DNA of 64,000 nt from Candidatus Ozemibacter sibiricus (GCA_003327425.1 QOQW01000024.1:27832-91831), one strand, 5' to 3'. Positions 6,860-15,894 are shown, numbered from the stretch's first letter. Notes: generated by a model from the letters alone, not told the origin. A program made the numbers and translations.

Positions 6860-9166
6860 TTACTTGATTTCCCAGAGCTGGATGGTCTTGCGTTCTCCTT
6901 CGGTGAACAAAATGCCGGAAATGGTCACTGTCTGGTTGACCCACTTGGCCAGGGAGAGCTGCGTCACGGTGTCGAGCCCGGTATACGGGGGCACCAGGAT
7001 GGCGCCGTCATATTTTTCGAGAGAGCAGGAGAATACATACATCCCGGGCACGGGTTTTGCCCCGGCGTAGGCCTGCAGAACCTTTCCGGTAATTCCCTGG
7101 AACTCGGAAGGGGGTGGCGGCGGCGGCGGCAGGACCCGGGCGACCGTGACCACCAGGTAGATGGGGCCGACCTCGTAATCGGGAATGAGGCCAGGATCGC
7201 CGGGTTCGCTGCTTCCGGAACCGGAGGAGGAGACCCCCGACGAGCCCTGGCTGTGGCTGTTGTTCAGCCCGATCAGGAGAATGGGATCGGAGGGTTCGAC
7301 CGGCATGGGCATGGGCATGGGCTGATAAGGCGATTTAACCACCATGCCTTCGATTTCGAGGAACTCGTAGCCGGTCAGGTCGGCCAGATCGACCAGGCTT
7401 TTGCTCGTCTGCCCGTCGGCCGCCATCTTGACCAGGGTGATCTTCTCGGCCCCCTGGGCCAGATAGGCCAGAACGGTGGGAGGGACGGGGCCAGGCGCGA
7501 AGCCGGGTTCCGTTCCTCCGCTCGAGGACATGGTCGAGGGGCCGGCCAGGATGGTGCAAAAATCGGTTCCGACCAGTTGGTGGGTGAATTTGAAGGTCTT
7601 GGCGCTGTTGCCAGAACCGACGGTTTCGGTCACCGGCGAGGCCAGGGCCTCGACCTTGCCCGCCAGCGTGATCGGATACGGATCGGGCTCGCCAGGCACC
7701 GGGGGCGGGGGGAAGTTGAGGTTCTCTTCGCTCTGCGCCCAGATGATGTAGGCCACGGCCTTGGCTTGCTCGGGGGTCAGCGCCAGGGCGGCTTCGCGGG
7801 CCACCCGCTGCACTTCCTCGATCAGCCGCGCGAGGAATTCTTCCTGCAGCTTGAGGAAGCCGAGGGCGCGGCCGGCGGGGTCGCCCTGGGGGGCCATCAC
7901 CGTCTGCATCTGGTCGCGCGAGGGGACGGCGGTTCCCGCCCCTGCTTCCTTGCGATAGGCGGGGCCCGCCATCTCGGCGATGCCGAACCCGTAGGCCGGC
8001 ACCGGGATGGCGAACACCCGACGCACCAGGTCGGGGGTGAATTTCACTTCGAGCAGGGCGGAACTGAGGTATTTGCCGAACGTCAGGAACATCTGGCCGT
8101 TGTCGGTGAAGAACCGGTGGATGTCGGCCGGCGTGCGGGCGGCCTGCAGAGCCGCCGAGATCTTGTCGACCAGCGCGAAGAATTCCGTATACGAGGTCTG
8201 GGCCTTGGCCCCGGCCAGGATCTTAACCGATTCGGCCACCAGTCCCAGGAAGCGGAGCTTGCGTTCCTTGAGCCGGTCGGCGGCGATGGTTTCGTAGTCA
8301 TCGAGATCGGCGAAGTCGGGACGGAAGGGCTCGAAGACGAAAGTCTGATCGAGATCATCGAGGGTCTGCAGATCGGCGGCCGAAAACCCGAGCTTCTCGG
8401 CGCGGGCGGCCAGTTCGCGGGTGAACAGCTTCCAACCCTCGGCCGCGCTCAGTTCGCCTTTCTCGATCGCCTCGTTGATGCGTTGCTGCAGATCGAACGC
8501 CAGCTGGCGCAACTGGGGCAGCCGGGCGCCGAACTTCTGCTGCTTCGCCTGTTCGCGCGCCACCAGATTGCGCACCAGCTCGGCGATCTTCGTTTCGAGT
8601 TCTTTGAGGGCGGTGGGGGGCAGGATCGCCAGCAGTTCGCCCAGGTTGAGGTCGTGGTGCTTGCCGACCTTGGCCGCTTCGAGCACGATCTTGACGGGAA
8701 GCTCGGAATCGGGATCCATGGTCGGCGCTCGCACCATCCGGCCGTTCTCGACCTTGGGCAGCAGGGCCGCGAACGAGGTCCCGTTCGCGGTGGCGCGCAC
8801 GATCAGATTGCGCAGAATGGCCAGGTTCGAGGTGAAGGTGAGCTGGTAGTAGCCCTGATCATCGGTCGAGGTCGAGCCCAGCAGGACCTCGGCCCCGGTG
8901 TCGGGGGCGAGGGCGAACAGCTGGACCTGCGCACCGCGGGCCGGCGCGGTGATCGCTGCGGCGAGATTGGCGCGGCCGGCGGGGTTCAGCCGGGCGGTGC
9001 TGACGTAGCCCTCGACGGTGCCGGTGGTCGTGGGGGTCGGGCCGGTCGGAGAGATGAACCCGCTGCCACCGCCGCCTCCGCCGCCACAACCGGTCAGGAA
9101 GACGGAGCAGATGAACGCCAACAGAACAGCCAGGGGGCGGGGACCTTTCGGTGATGACGAATTCAC
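6860..9166 (-). CDS. Large lipoprotein with poly-Gly tether, unknown function
   Basis: About 768 residues. The N-terminus is a lipoprotein signal (PLAVLLAFICSVFLTGC) and the lipidated Cys is followed at once by seven Gly. A carboxypeptidase-regulatory-like beta domain (TGTVEGYVSTARLNPAGRA... with GYYQLTFTS) follows, then a long alpha-helical region to about residue 480, and a C-terminal part with a Gly/Ser-rich linker (SSGVSSSGSGSSEPGDPG). I chose GTG 9166 because GGAGG lies 8 bases upstream and the ATG at 9208 falls inside the -10 box. No enzyme motif is recognised; a surface-exposed or periplasmic role is inferred from the lipobox only. Confidence 0.75.
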   Translation of the reverse strand: MNSSSPKGPRPLAVLLAFICSVFLTGCGGGGGGGSGFISPTGPTPTTTGTVEGYVSTARLNPAGRANLAAAITAPARGAQVQLFALAPDTGAEVLLGSTSTDDQGYYQLTFTSNLAILRNLIVRATANGTSFAALLPKVENGRMVRAPTMDPDSELPVKIVLEAAKVGKHHDLNLGELLAILPPTALKELETKIAELVRNLVAREQAKQQKFGARLPQLRQLAFDLQQRINEAIEKGELSAAEGWKLFTRELAARAEKLGFSAADLQTLDDLDQTFVFEPFRPDFADLDDYETIAADRLKERKLRFLGLVAESVKILAGAKAQTSYTEFFALVDKISAALQAARTPADIHRFFTDNGQMFLTFGKYLSSALLEVKFTPDLVRRVFAIPVPAYGFGIAEMAGPAYRKEAGAGTAVPSRDQMQTVMAPQGDPAGRALGFLKLQEEFLARLIEEVQRVAREAALALTPEQAKAVAYIIWAQSEENLNFPPPPVPGEPDPYPITLAGKVEALASPVTETVGSGNSAKTFKFTHQLVGTDFCTILAGPSTMSSSGGTEPGFAPGPVPPTVLAYLAQGAEKITLVKMAADGQTSKSLVDLADLTGYEFLEIEGMVVKSPYQPMPMPMPVEPSDPILLIGLNNSHSQGSSGVSSSGSGSSEPGDPGLIPDYEVGPIYLVVTVARVLPPPPPPPSEFQGITGKVLQAYAGAKPVPGMYVFSCSLEKYDGAILVPPYTGLDTVTQLSLAKWVNQTVTISGILFTEGERKTIQLWEIK

Positions 9167-9206
9167 TGGGTTTGCCTCCGTACACCTATATTTCAGGGAA
9201 TAGGAC

Positions 9207-9236
9207 ATTATACCGCCCTCTTCCCCCTGCCTACAA
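9207..9236 (-). promoter_or_regulatory. Promoter of the poly-Gly lipoprotein gene
   Basis: On the minus strand TTGTAG (9236-9231), 18 bases, TATAAT (9212-9207) followed by GTCC. The leader is about 35 bases and holds a clear GGAGG before the GTG start. A very similar element (TATAATGTCC) drives the divergent gene at 9372. Confidence 0.7.
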
Positions 9237-9307
9237 TATCGACCCCCTTCGCGGAAACCTGGAGAGGGCAGGGGAGGGCAGGCCTGGGAAGGGGGATCCC
9301 GGGGGGA

Positions 9308-9337
9308 TTGCGAGCGATCATGCTTCCTAAATATAAT
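9308..9337 (+). promoter_or_regulatory. Promoter of the DUF362 gene
   Basis: TTGCGA (9308-9313), 18 bases, TATAAT (9332-9337), again followed by GTCC. It faces away from the promoter of the lipoprotein gene 70 bases to the left, so the 9167-9371 region is a divergent promoter region. Confidence 0.65.
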
Positions 9338-9371
9338 GTCCAGCCGGGGCATTCCCCGGAAAGGAATCACC

Positions 9372-10652
9372 ATGGCCGAATCCACCGCGACCGTTGCCAT
9401 TCTGCGCACCAGTCCCGAGCGGGTGCTCGCGGATTACCACGAACTGATGAACCTGGCCGGCTATCGGGAAGAGATCGACCCCGAAGCCGAAACCGCCCTC
9501 AAGATCAACATTTCCTGGCATTTCTTCTATCCTGCCGCCTCGACCACGCCCTGGCAATTGGAGGGCGTCATCCGGGCCATGAAACGGGACGGCTATTCCC
9601 CGGCCCGCATCCATGGCTGTCACAACCGCACCGTGGTCATCGACGCCCACCTCGGCGAGCGCGAGAACAAGCACCTCGACGTGCTCCAGGCCCACGGACT
9701 CGCCAACGTGCATCTCTACGAGTCCGATGACTGGATCGACATCCGCGAGGCGGTCGGCGACCTGACCAAGAAGTTCCTGTGCTTGAACGAGGTCTACCCT
9801 TCCGGATTCTCGATTCCCCGTCGGTTCATCGGCGAGAACATCATCCATCTGCCGACCGTCAAGACGCACATCTTCACCACCACGACCGGCGCCATGAAGA
9901 ACGCCTTCGGCGGACTGCTCAACGAGCATCGCCACTGGACGCACCCGGTCATCCACGAGACGCTGGTCGACCTGCTGATGATCCAGAAGAAGATCCATCG
10001 CGGGATTTTCGCCGTCATGGACGGCACCTTCGCCGGGGACGGCCCCGGGCCGCGGTGCATGGTGCCGCACGTCAAGAACGTCATCCTGGCCTCGCGCGAT
10101 CAGGTGGCGATCGATGCCGTGGCGGCGCGATTGATGGGGTTCGACCCCTTGAAAGATCTGAAGTTCGTGCGGCTGGCCCACGATCTCGGCCTGGGCTGCG
10201 GCGACCCGGCGCGGATCAAGATCGTCGGCGATCGCGACGCCGCTGAGCAGAACTGGCAGTTCGACGGGCCGTTCAAGGAGATGACCTTCGCGGCCCGCAA
10301 TCAGCACCGCATCTACTGGGGCCCCCTCAAGAAGCCCCTCGAATGGTCGCTGAAGACCTGGCTGGCGCCGTGGTCGTACATGGCCTCGGTCATCTACCAC
10401 GACCTGCTGTGGTATCCCCTCTATGCCCGCAGCAAAGCGCAGCGCGTGATGAAGAGCCCCTGGGGGCGCCTGTTCAGCAACTGGGCCAACGCCCGGCCCG
10501 ACCCCGAAGGGCGCGGCTATCCTCCCGATCAGTGGGGTCCCCCGGCCCGGCTGGCCATCGATCCGAGCCACTTCCTCGAAGGCCTGCGGATTCTCGGCAT
10601 GGCCCTCCTCGAATCGCCCGAGTGGCGCCGACCCGGCGGGGCCCGGCGATAA
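9372..10652 (+). CDS. DUF362 domain protein, cytoplasmic form
   Basis: About 426 residues. The DUF362 core is visible: KINISWHFFYPAASTTPW near the N-terminus, then IHLPTVKTHIFTTTTGAMKN, FGGLLNEHRHW, and a C-terminal DQVAIDAVAARLMGFDP with LGLGCGDPARIKIVG. DUF362 proteins are often fused to, or encoded next to, ferredoxin domains, but this one has no Cys cluster motif and no signal peptide. GGAAAGGAATCACC precedes the ATG at 9372. The C-terminal 90 residues contain aromatic-rich helices (WLAPWSYMASVIYHDLLWYPLY) that may sit on a membrane. The biochemical function of the family is not firmly established. A second DUF362 gene lies at 21584. Confidence 0.8.
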   Translation: MAESTATVAILRTSPERVLADYHELMNLAGYREEIDPEAETALKINISWHFFYPAASTTPWQLEGVIRAMKRDGYSPARIHGCHNRTVVIDAHLGERENKHLDVLQAHGLANVHLYESDDWIDIREAVGDLTKKFLCLNEVYPSGFSIPRRFIGENIIHLPTVKTHIFTTTTGAMKNAFGGLLNEHRHWTHPVIHETLVDLLMIQKKIHRGIFAVMDGTFAGDGPGPRCMVPHVKNVILASRDQVAIDAVAARLMGFDPLKDLKFVRLAHDLGLGCGDPARIKIVGDRDAAEQNWQFDGPFKEMTFAARNQHRIYWGPLKKPLEWSLKTWLAPWSYMASVIYHDLLWYPLYARSKAQRVMKSPWGRLFSNWANARPDPEGRGYPPDQWGPPARLAIDPSHFLEGLRILGMALLESPEWRRPGGARR

Positions 10653-10740
10653 GGAGACGAAGGCGCGGCAAGGCGCTACAAGGCGCGGCAAGAGGCGGGA
10701 AGAAGCCGTGACAGGCCGCTCCGTGGCGGCTTCCTGGCCC

Positions 10741-10798
10741 CCCGACTTGGTCAGGTCGGGTGACGAAGACTAGACCGCCCCTCGGTCGAGGGGCGGTC
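10741..10798. terminator. Double hairpin between convergent genes
   Basis: Two inverted repeats separate the DUF362 gene from the convergent serC: CCCGAC...GTCGGG (10741-10760) and a perfect 11-base stem GACCGCCCCTC/GAGGGGCGGTC with a GGTC loop (10773-10798). There is no T-run on either side, so termination may be partial. The short direct repeat AAGGCGCGGCAAG occurs twice just before it (10668-10694 region). Confidence 0.5.
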
Positions 10799-10824
10799 AC
10801 GGAAGCAGGGCGGGGAAAACCGGC

Positions 10825-11910
10825 TCAGCCGTTGGTCTTGGCGAACTCGTCCATCAGCTGGGCGAGGGCGCGGGCGCCGTCGACCGGCATAGCGTTGTAG
10901 ATCGAGGCGCGGCAGCCGCCGACGCTGCGGTGGCCCTTGAGGCCGTCGAGCTTGCGTTTCTTGGCTTCCTCGAGGAATTTCGCTTCCAGCTCTTCGGTCT
11001 TGAGCCGGAACACGACGTTCATCTTCGACCGGCAGCTCGGCGGCACCGGGCAGTTGTAGAAGCCCTTGGAGCGCTCGATGGCGTCGTAGATGATCTGCGA
11101 GCGCTCGGCGGCCAGCTTCTCGGCGGCGGGCAGCCCGCCGATGCTCTTCAGCCACTCCATGGTCAGTTTGATCGCCCACACGGCGAAGACCGGCGGGGTG
11201 TTGTACATCGAGTTCTCTTTGACATGGAGCCGGTAGTCGAGATAGTTGATGATGCTCTCCGGGCACTTCTTGAGCATGTCTTCGCGCAGAATGACGATGC
11301 AGGCGCCGGCGGGGCCGGCGTTCTTCTGGGCGCCGGCATAGATCAGGGCGAACTTCTCGACCGGCACGCGGCGGCTCATGAAGTCGGAGGACATGTCGCA
11401 GACCAGCGGCACGTCGCCGACGTCGGGCCAATCCTGCCATTGCACGCCGCCGATGGTCTCGTTCGATGTCATGTGGAAGTAGGCAGCGCCCGGGCTGGCC
11501 TTCAGGCTCTTCGGGTCGGGCAGGCTCAGGTAGTTGCTGTCTTTGCCGTCCCAGACGATGTTGACCTTGCCCACCTTCTTGGCGTCTTCGATGGCTTTCT
11601 TGGCCCAGGCGCCGGTATTGGTATAATCGGCGGTCTTGCCGCCCCACAGGAAATTCATGGGGATCATGCCGAACTGCAGGGTGGCCCCGCCGCCCAGGAT
11701 CAGGATCTTGTGGGTGTCGGGAACGCCGAGCAGCTCTTTGATGAGGGCGAGACACTGATTGTGCATCTCGTCGACCACCTTGCCGCGGTGGCTCATCTCG
11801 ATGATCGACATGCCCTTGCCCTGGTAATCGACGATCTCGTCGCGGATTTTCTCCAGGACGGAGAGCGGCAGAATGGACGGACCGGCGCTGAAATTGAAGA
11901 TGCGACCCAT
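10825..11910 (-). CDS. serC: Phosphoserine aminotransferase
   Basis: 361 residues, standard length. Converts 3-phosphohydroxypyruvate and glutamate to phosphoserine with PLP. Landmarks: start MGRIFNFSAGPSILP, the loop EMSHRGKVVDEMH, the GGGATLQFGMIPMNFL helix, and the PLP-binding Lys in IYAGAQKNAGPAG. HRSVGGCRASIYNA near the C-terminus binds the substrate phosphate. AAGGAGAACAGCC precedes the ATG. It follows serA by about 110 bases on the same strand, so the two first steps of serine synthesis are probably one operon. No serB-type phosphatase is nearby. Confidence 0.95.
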   Translation of the reverse strand: MGRIFNFSAGPSILPLSVLEKIRDEIVDYQGKGMSIIEMSHRGKVVDEMHNQCLALIKELLGVPDTHKILILGGGATLQFGMIPMNFLWGGKTADYTNTGAWAKKAIEDAKKVGKVNIVWDGKDSNYLSLPDPKSLKASPGAAYFHMTSNETIGGVQWQDWPDVGDVPLVCDMSSDFMSRRVPVEKFALIYAGAQKNAGPAGACIVILREDMLKKCPESIINYLDYRLHVKENSMYNTPPVFAVWAIKLTMEWLKSIGGLPAAEKLAAERSQIIYDAIERSKGFYNCPVPPSCRSKMNVVFRLKTEELEAKFLEEAKKRKLDGLKGHRSVGGCRASIYNAMPVDGARALAQLMDEFAKTNG

Positions 11911-12020
11911 GGCTGTTCTCCTTTTTTCCTATCTTCCTACTGGTGCTGAAGTTCGATCGATGGCCCGAGCCGCGCCGCGCGAGCGGCTGGCCCGGAAGCG
12001 GATCCTGGATCGAGGCGGGC

Positions 12021-12941
12021 TCAGGCGGCGAATTGGGCGATCACCAATTCGGCCACTTCCTTGCCGGCGCGGGCTTGTCCCTCGTCGGTCGAGGCACCCA
12101 GGTGCGGCAGGGCGATGACGTTCTGGTGCTTCACCAGCTCGAGATTCTTGGTGGGCTCTTGCTCCCAGACATCGATGCCGGCGCCGGCCACGGTGCCGTC
12201 GTTGAGAGCGGCCAGCAGGGCCTTCTCATCGACCGTGCCGCCGCGCGCGCAGTTGACCAGGAAGACGCCCTTCTTCATCTTCTTGAACTCGGCCTCTTTG
12301 AGGGTGGCCCCCACGTTCTTGTCGTAGGGAATGTGCAGGCTGATGAAGTCGCTCTGCCCGAGCAGGTCGTCGAGGCTCACCATGCGCACATAGGGCAGGG
12401 GGCTCTGCTTGATGACCGCGTCATACGCGATCACCTTCATGCCGAAGGCCTGGGCCCGGCTGGCCACCGCCTGGCCGATCCGGCCGATGCCGATCAGACC
12501 GAGGGTCTTCTCATACAGCTCGCATCCCTGGAAGGACTTCTTGTCCCATTCCCCGTTCTTCATCGAGATGTTGGCGCGCCCCACCTTGCGGGCGAGGGCC
12601 AGCATCAGGCCGAAGGCCAGCTCGGCCACCGAGATGGTGGTACAGGCCGGGGTGTTGACCACCTTGATGTTGTGCGCCTTGGCCGCTTCCTGATCGACAT
12701 TGTCGAGGCCGACGCCGGCGCGCGCGATCAGGCGCAGATCTTTGCCGGCCTCGATGACGGCGCGGGTCACCTTGGTGGCCGATCGCACCACGATGGCGTG
12801 ATAGCCGGGAATCTCCTTGAGCAGCTCTTCGGGGGTGAGCTTGTTCTTGTAGGCCACGTCGAGCGCAGGGTGGTTCTTCATCATCTCGACAGCCTTCGCA
12901 TCAAGGGAGTCGGCGATCAAAACCTTGAACTTGGCGGGCAT
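12021..12941 (-). CDS. serA: D-3-phosphoglycerate dehydrogenase, short form without ACT domain
   Basis: 306 residues, the short type lacking the regulatory ACT and ASB domains, so serine feedback through an ACT domain is absent. NAD-binding glycine motif GLIGIGRIGQAVASRA. Catalytic triad positions: Arg in NCARGGTVDEKAL, Glu in GIDVWEQEP, His in LPHLGASTDEGQ. AGGAAAGGAG lies before the ATG at 12941; a start at 13076 would add a 45-residue tail with no family support. Adjacent serC confirms the serine pathway rather than another 2-hydroxyacid dehydrogenase. Confidence 0.93.
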   Translation of the reverse strand: MPAKFKVLIADSLDAKAVEMMKNHPALDVAYKNKLTPEELLKEIPGYHAIVVRSATKVTRAVIEAGKDLRLIARAGVGLDNVDQEAAKAHNIKVVNTPACTTISVAELAFGLMLALARKVGRANISMKNGEWDKKSFQGCELYEKTLGLIGIGRIGQAVASRAQAFGMKVIAYDAVIKQSPLPYVRMVSLDDLLGQSDFISLHIPYDKNVGATLKEAEFKKMKKGVFLVNCARGGTVDEKALLAALNDGTVAGAGIDVWEQEPTKNLELVKHQNVIALPHLGASTDEGQARAGKEVAELVIAQFAA

Positions 12942-13102
12942 GGGTAGAACTCCTTTCCTGAGGTTGGGCGTGTCTTGTGACCAGTTTCCCAAACGATTGC
13001 CTACCCTAGCACCAGAGGGGGGGAGTGTCAACCCTGAGGCGGTGACGAGGGCCTCATTGGCCTGCTGACGCGCCACGCCCCGGGGTGGCGGCCGGCTGTT
13101 TC

Positions 13103-13131
13103 TTGAGTGATGGGCAGGCCCGTGGTATGCT
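13103..13131 (+). promoter_or_regulatory. Promoter of the exported TPR/coiled-coil gene
   Basis: TTGAGT (13103-13108), 17 bases, TATGCT (13126-13131), with TG one base upstream of the -10 (TGG-TATGCT). Leader of about 22 bases containing TTGGAGGAT. Confidence 0.7.
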
Positions 13132-13159
13132 GAATGCCAGAATCTTGGAGGATACGCTC

Positions 13160-14353
13160 ATGAACATCCGTCCCCGCCTGGTCCTTCTGTTCCTGGCTTG
13201 TTGCCTCCTGGGTCTCGGGGTTCCTTCCCCCTCCCATGCGGTGAGCGAGGATGAATCCCTGCAGGATGCTCGGTTGCTGTTCCAATCGGCCCTCGACCTG
13301 AAGAAGAAAGGGAAGCTCGAAGAGGCCGCCAAGACGTATGAACAGGCCATCCGAAAGAATCGGGCCATTCTAGGGGAAGACGACCAGGGGCTGGTGCTCG
13401 AGTTGAAGAAATTCTACGAAGCCGGGCTGGCCAAGGACCCCAATGATCTCAAATGCCTCGAGGGCATGGGATTCCTGCATGCGGTCTGCTTTTCCGATTT
13501 CGCCAGCGCCCTCAAATACTACGAGAAAGTCATCGAACTGGCGCCCGACGAAAAGATCAAGGAACGCACCCGCTTCCTGGTCGACCGGCTGCGCGTGATG
13601 GGTGAATCGGCCGCCAAGGTTCAGGAAGACATGGCCACTTCCATGCGAGATGAGCGCTTGAAGGAATGGGCCGAGATGGAGAAGCAGGAGGCCCTGGCCC
13701 AGCAGACGGCCAAGCAGCAGCTGGAAGCGGCCACCATGGCCAACCTGACGCGCACCAAGGAGGAACTGGAAACCCGGATTCCCCAATTGGAGGACGAACT
13801 CAAGGCTCTCGAGGAAGAACTCAAGAAGGCCAACCGTCTGTGGTACACCCTCAAGGATGACCGCTACGACCGCAAGCGCGACCGCCTCGAAAAAGACATC
13901 GAAAGCAAGAAGCGAGAGATCGACGACGCCAAGGAAAAGCTGGCTGATGCGACCAAGCAGCTTGACGCCTATGATGCGGCTCAGGATGCCAAAAACAGCG
14001 GCAAGGGCACCGGGAAGGCTTCTGGCACGCCCGATGACGATCAGGGGGCGCCCCCCCCCGATGGGCAGACCGGAGATGGCTCGCCTCCCGCGCCTCCTGA
14101 TGCGCCACCAGGCGGTCCCGATGTCCCCCCCGGTAGTCCCGATGCGCCGCCCGGTAGTCCCGATGTGCCGCCCGGTGGTCTGACGATTCCCGCCGATCCA
14201 GGGGCCGGCAGGCCCCCTGATGCCAATCCCCCCACGGCAGGCCCTGATGATCCCGGGGCGCCGCCCCCCGATCAACCGGGCGATCCCGATCCCGATCCGG
14301 TGCTGCCGCCCTTGGGTGGTGGCAGCGGGGGTGCCTCCGACAACCAGGAGTGA
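13160..14353 (+). CDS. Exported TPR and coiled-coil protein with Pro-rich tail
   Basis: 397 residues. Signal peptide (MNIRPRLVLLFLACCLLGL... cleavage after SHA), then two to three TPR-like units (LLFQSALDLKKKGKLEEAAK; FASALKYYEKVIELAPDEK), a highly charged coiled coil from about residue 160 to 275 (TKEELETRIPQLEDELKALE), and a disordered tail made of PPGxPD repeats (DAPPGGPDVPPGSPDAPPGS). TTGGAGGAT precedes the ATG at 13160. The next gene, a DNA methyltransferase, starts in a GTGA overlap with its stop. No enzymatic motif; probably a periplasmic or surface scaffold. Function unknown. Confidence 0.8.
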   Translation: MNIRPRLVLLFLACCLLGLGVPSPSHAVSEDESLQDARLLFQSALDLKKKGKLEEAAKTYEQAIRKNRAILGEDDQGLVLELKKFYEAGLAKDPNDLKCLEGMGFLHAVCFSDFASALKYYEKVIELAPDEKIKERTRFLVDRLRVMGESAAKVQEDMATSMRDERLKEWAEMEKQEALAQQTAKQQLEAATMANLTRTKEELETRIPQLEDELKALEEELKKANRLWYTLKDDRYDRKRDRLEKDIESKKREIDDAKEKLADATKQLDAYDAAQDAKNSGKGTGKASGTPDDDQGAPPPDGQTGDGSPPAPPDAPPGGPDVPPGSPDAPPGSPDVPPGGLTIPADPGAGRPPDANPPTAGPDDPGAPPPDQPGDPDPDPVLPPLGGGSGGASDNQE

Positions 14354-15273
14354 GCGACGTTCTTCCGCTCTTGCCCAGAGCTTCCCCCTGTCCTGGAGGT
14401 CGCCCTTTCTTGGAGGTCTGCCGGGCGGATCACATCGATGATGCCCCGAATCGTCTGATTCTGGGGGATAACCTCGCCGTCATGCGAGGGCTGCCCGATG
14501 CCTGTCTCGACCTGATCTATGCCGACCCGCCGTTCGGTTCCGGGCGGACCTATCGCGGCCGGGCCCGCCCGGGAGGGCCCACACCCGCTTTCGCCGATGC
14601 GTGGGGGCCTGAGCTTGATGAGTACCTCGGGTGGTTGATGGTCCGGTGCCGGGAGATGTGGCGACTGCTGACTCCCACCGGCAGCTTGTTCGTTCACTGC
14701 GATCACCACGCCGGACATTACATCAAAGTCGAGCTGGACCGCCTGTGCGGCCGGCAAGCTTTCATCAACGAGATCGTCTGGTGCTACAAATCAGGGGGCG
14801 CCAATCCTCGCCGACATTTCAGCCGCAAGCACGATGTGATTTTGATGTACGCGCGTGGCCCTGACTACTACTTCTTTCCCCAGAAGGAAAAATCCTACAA
14901 TCGTGGCGGGAGGCCCTATCGCTTCAAGGGCGTGGAAGAATTCCAGGACGAGCGGGGGTGGTATACGCTCGTCGCCATGAAAGACTATTGGGAGATCGAC
15001 ATGGTAGGGCGTACCAGTTCCGAGCGGACAGGCTATCCGACCCAGAAGCCCGAGCGTCTGCTCGAGCGCATCATCGTGGGGTGCTGCCCGCCAGACGGGG
15101 TGGTCGGTGATTTCTTCTGCGGGAGCGGCACCACCCCCGCCGTGGCTGGACGCCTGGGGCGACGGTGGATCGCCTGCGACGCCTCGCGGGCTGCGATCGA
15201 CATCGCCCGGGAGCGCTTGTTGCGAATTTCAACGAGCGTGCCGGGTTTCACGGTGGAGCAGGTTTCCGGGTGA
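14350..15273 (+). CDS. Site-specific DNA methyltransferase, orphan
   Basis: 307 residues. Amino-group methyltransferase of the beta type: motif IV LIYADPPFGSGRTY comes before motif I GDFFCGSGTTPAVAGRLGR, with KPERLLERII (motif X) between. GDNLAVMRGLPD at the N-terminus and IACDASRAAIDIARERL complete the SAM pocket. DPPF occurs in N6-adenine and N4-cytosine enzymes of the Mod/MboII-like group; target base is not settled. The GTG at 14350 overlaps the previous stop (GTGA) but its GGAG is adjacent, with no spacing. A TTG at about 14410 has GGAGG 10 bases upstream and is a plausible alternative. No restriction endonuclease gene is next to it, so it looks like a solitary, possibly regulatory, methylase. 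Confidence 0.88.
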   Translation: MSDVLPLLPRASPCPGGRPFLEVCRADHIDDAPNRLILGDNLAVMRGLPDACLDLIYADPPFGSGRTYRGRARPGGPTPAFADAWGPELDEYLGWLMVRCREMWRLLTPTGSLFVHCDHHAGHYIKVELDRLCGRQAFINEIVWCYKSGGANPRRHFSRKHDVILMYARGPDYYFFPQKEKSYNRGGRPYRFKGVEEFQDERGWYTLVAMKDYWEIDMVGRTSSERTGYPTQKPERLLERIIVGCCPPDGVVGDFFCGSGTTPAVAGRLGRRWIACDASRAAIDIARERLLRISTSVPGFTVEQVSG

Positions 15274-15375
15274 AGCGAAATGGATTGAGCAGCGATGGTG
15301 GCAGCCGACGGCGTGGCAGTGGTCGTTTGCCAGGTGACGAGCGATCGATGGCTTCGCGGGGGCAGGGGGGCAGGG

Positions 15376-15413
15376 AAAAAACTCACCCGCCCGCGGCGAG
15401 GCCGGGGCGGGTG
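15376..15413 (-). terminator. Rho-independent terminator of the ferredoxin gene
   Basis: CACCCGCCC (15384-15392) pairs with GGGCGGGTG (15405-15413). On the minus strand the 9-base stem is followed by AGTTTTTT, a classic terminator 35 bases after the ferredoxin stop. Confidence 0.8.
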
Positions 15414-15447
15414 GAGGCTGGTGTCCGGAAGCCGGACGCCTGGTTGA

Positions 15448-15618
15448 TTAGAGGCTGAGCGCCTCCACAGGGCAGGCGCTGACGCAGGCGCCGCAGTCGA
15501 TGCAGCCGTCGCCCTTGTAGGCCGCTTTGCCGTTCTTCATTTCCAGGACTTCGACCGGGCAGGTCCCGATGCAGGCGCCACAGCCGGTGCACTTGTTCTG
15601 GTCGACCTTGATGGACAT
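15448..15618 (-). CDS. 2[4Fe-4S] ferredoxin
   Basis: 56 residues, clostridial-type ferredoxin. Two cluster motifs: CTGCGACIGTCP and CIDCGACVSACP, each C-x2-C-x2-C-x3-C-P. It begins MSIKVDQNK and ends PVEALSL. GGAAGGAGCC precedes the ATG at 15618. It has its own promoter and terminator, so it is a single-gene unit. It would serve as a low-potential electron carrier for anaerobic metabolism; the partner enzymes cannot be named from here. Confidence 0.93.
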   Translation of the reverse strand: MSIKVDQNKCTGCGACIGTCPVEVLEMKNGKAAYKGDGCIDCGACVSACPVEALSL

Positions 15619-15675
15619 GTTCTGGCTCCTTCCAAAGCGGTTTTCGAAACGTGTCTCGGTACGCAGAGACGCCTC

Positions 15676-15704
15676 ATTGTAGGGCAAGCCCGCCGAAAAG
15701 GCAA
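15676..15704 (-). promoter_or_regulatory. Promoter of the ferredoxin gene
   Basis: On the minus strand TTGCCT (15704-15699), 17 bases, TACAAT (15681-15676). Leader of about 50 bases before the ferredoxin start. Confidence 0.7.
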
Positions 15705-15865
15705 GTCGGCCGCAACCCCGCTTCACAAGGCACTTTTGAGGGGGGCTGGCGCTCTTCGCCGGGAGACTCGACAGGGCCGAACGCTTCCCCGCGGCGCGAA
15801 CGCAAAGACGGACCGTTCGGGCCGGCGTTCGGCAGACGTGGTCCTGTCCCGATGAAGGGAAGCGA

Positions 15866-15894
15866 TTGGCGGCGGCAAGAGGCTATGGTAGAAT
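15866..15894 (+). promoter_or_regulatory. Promoter of the GH13 gene
   Basis: TTGGCG (15866-15871), 17 bases, TAGAAT (15889-15894) with TGG just upstream (extended -10). Leader of about 55 bases. Confidence 0.65.

Noticed and set aside
14056..14200. Short GC-rich tandem repeats that could be taken for a CRISPR or satellite
   Set aside because: They encode the PPGxPD repeats of the exported protein in frame; unit spacing is 18-30 bases with no unique spacers.
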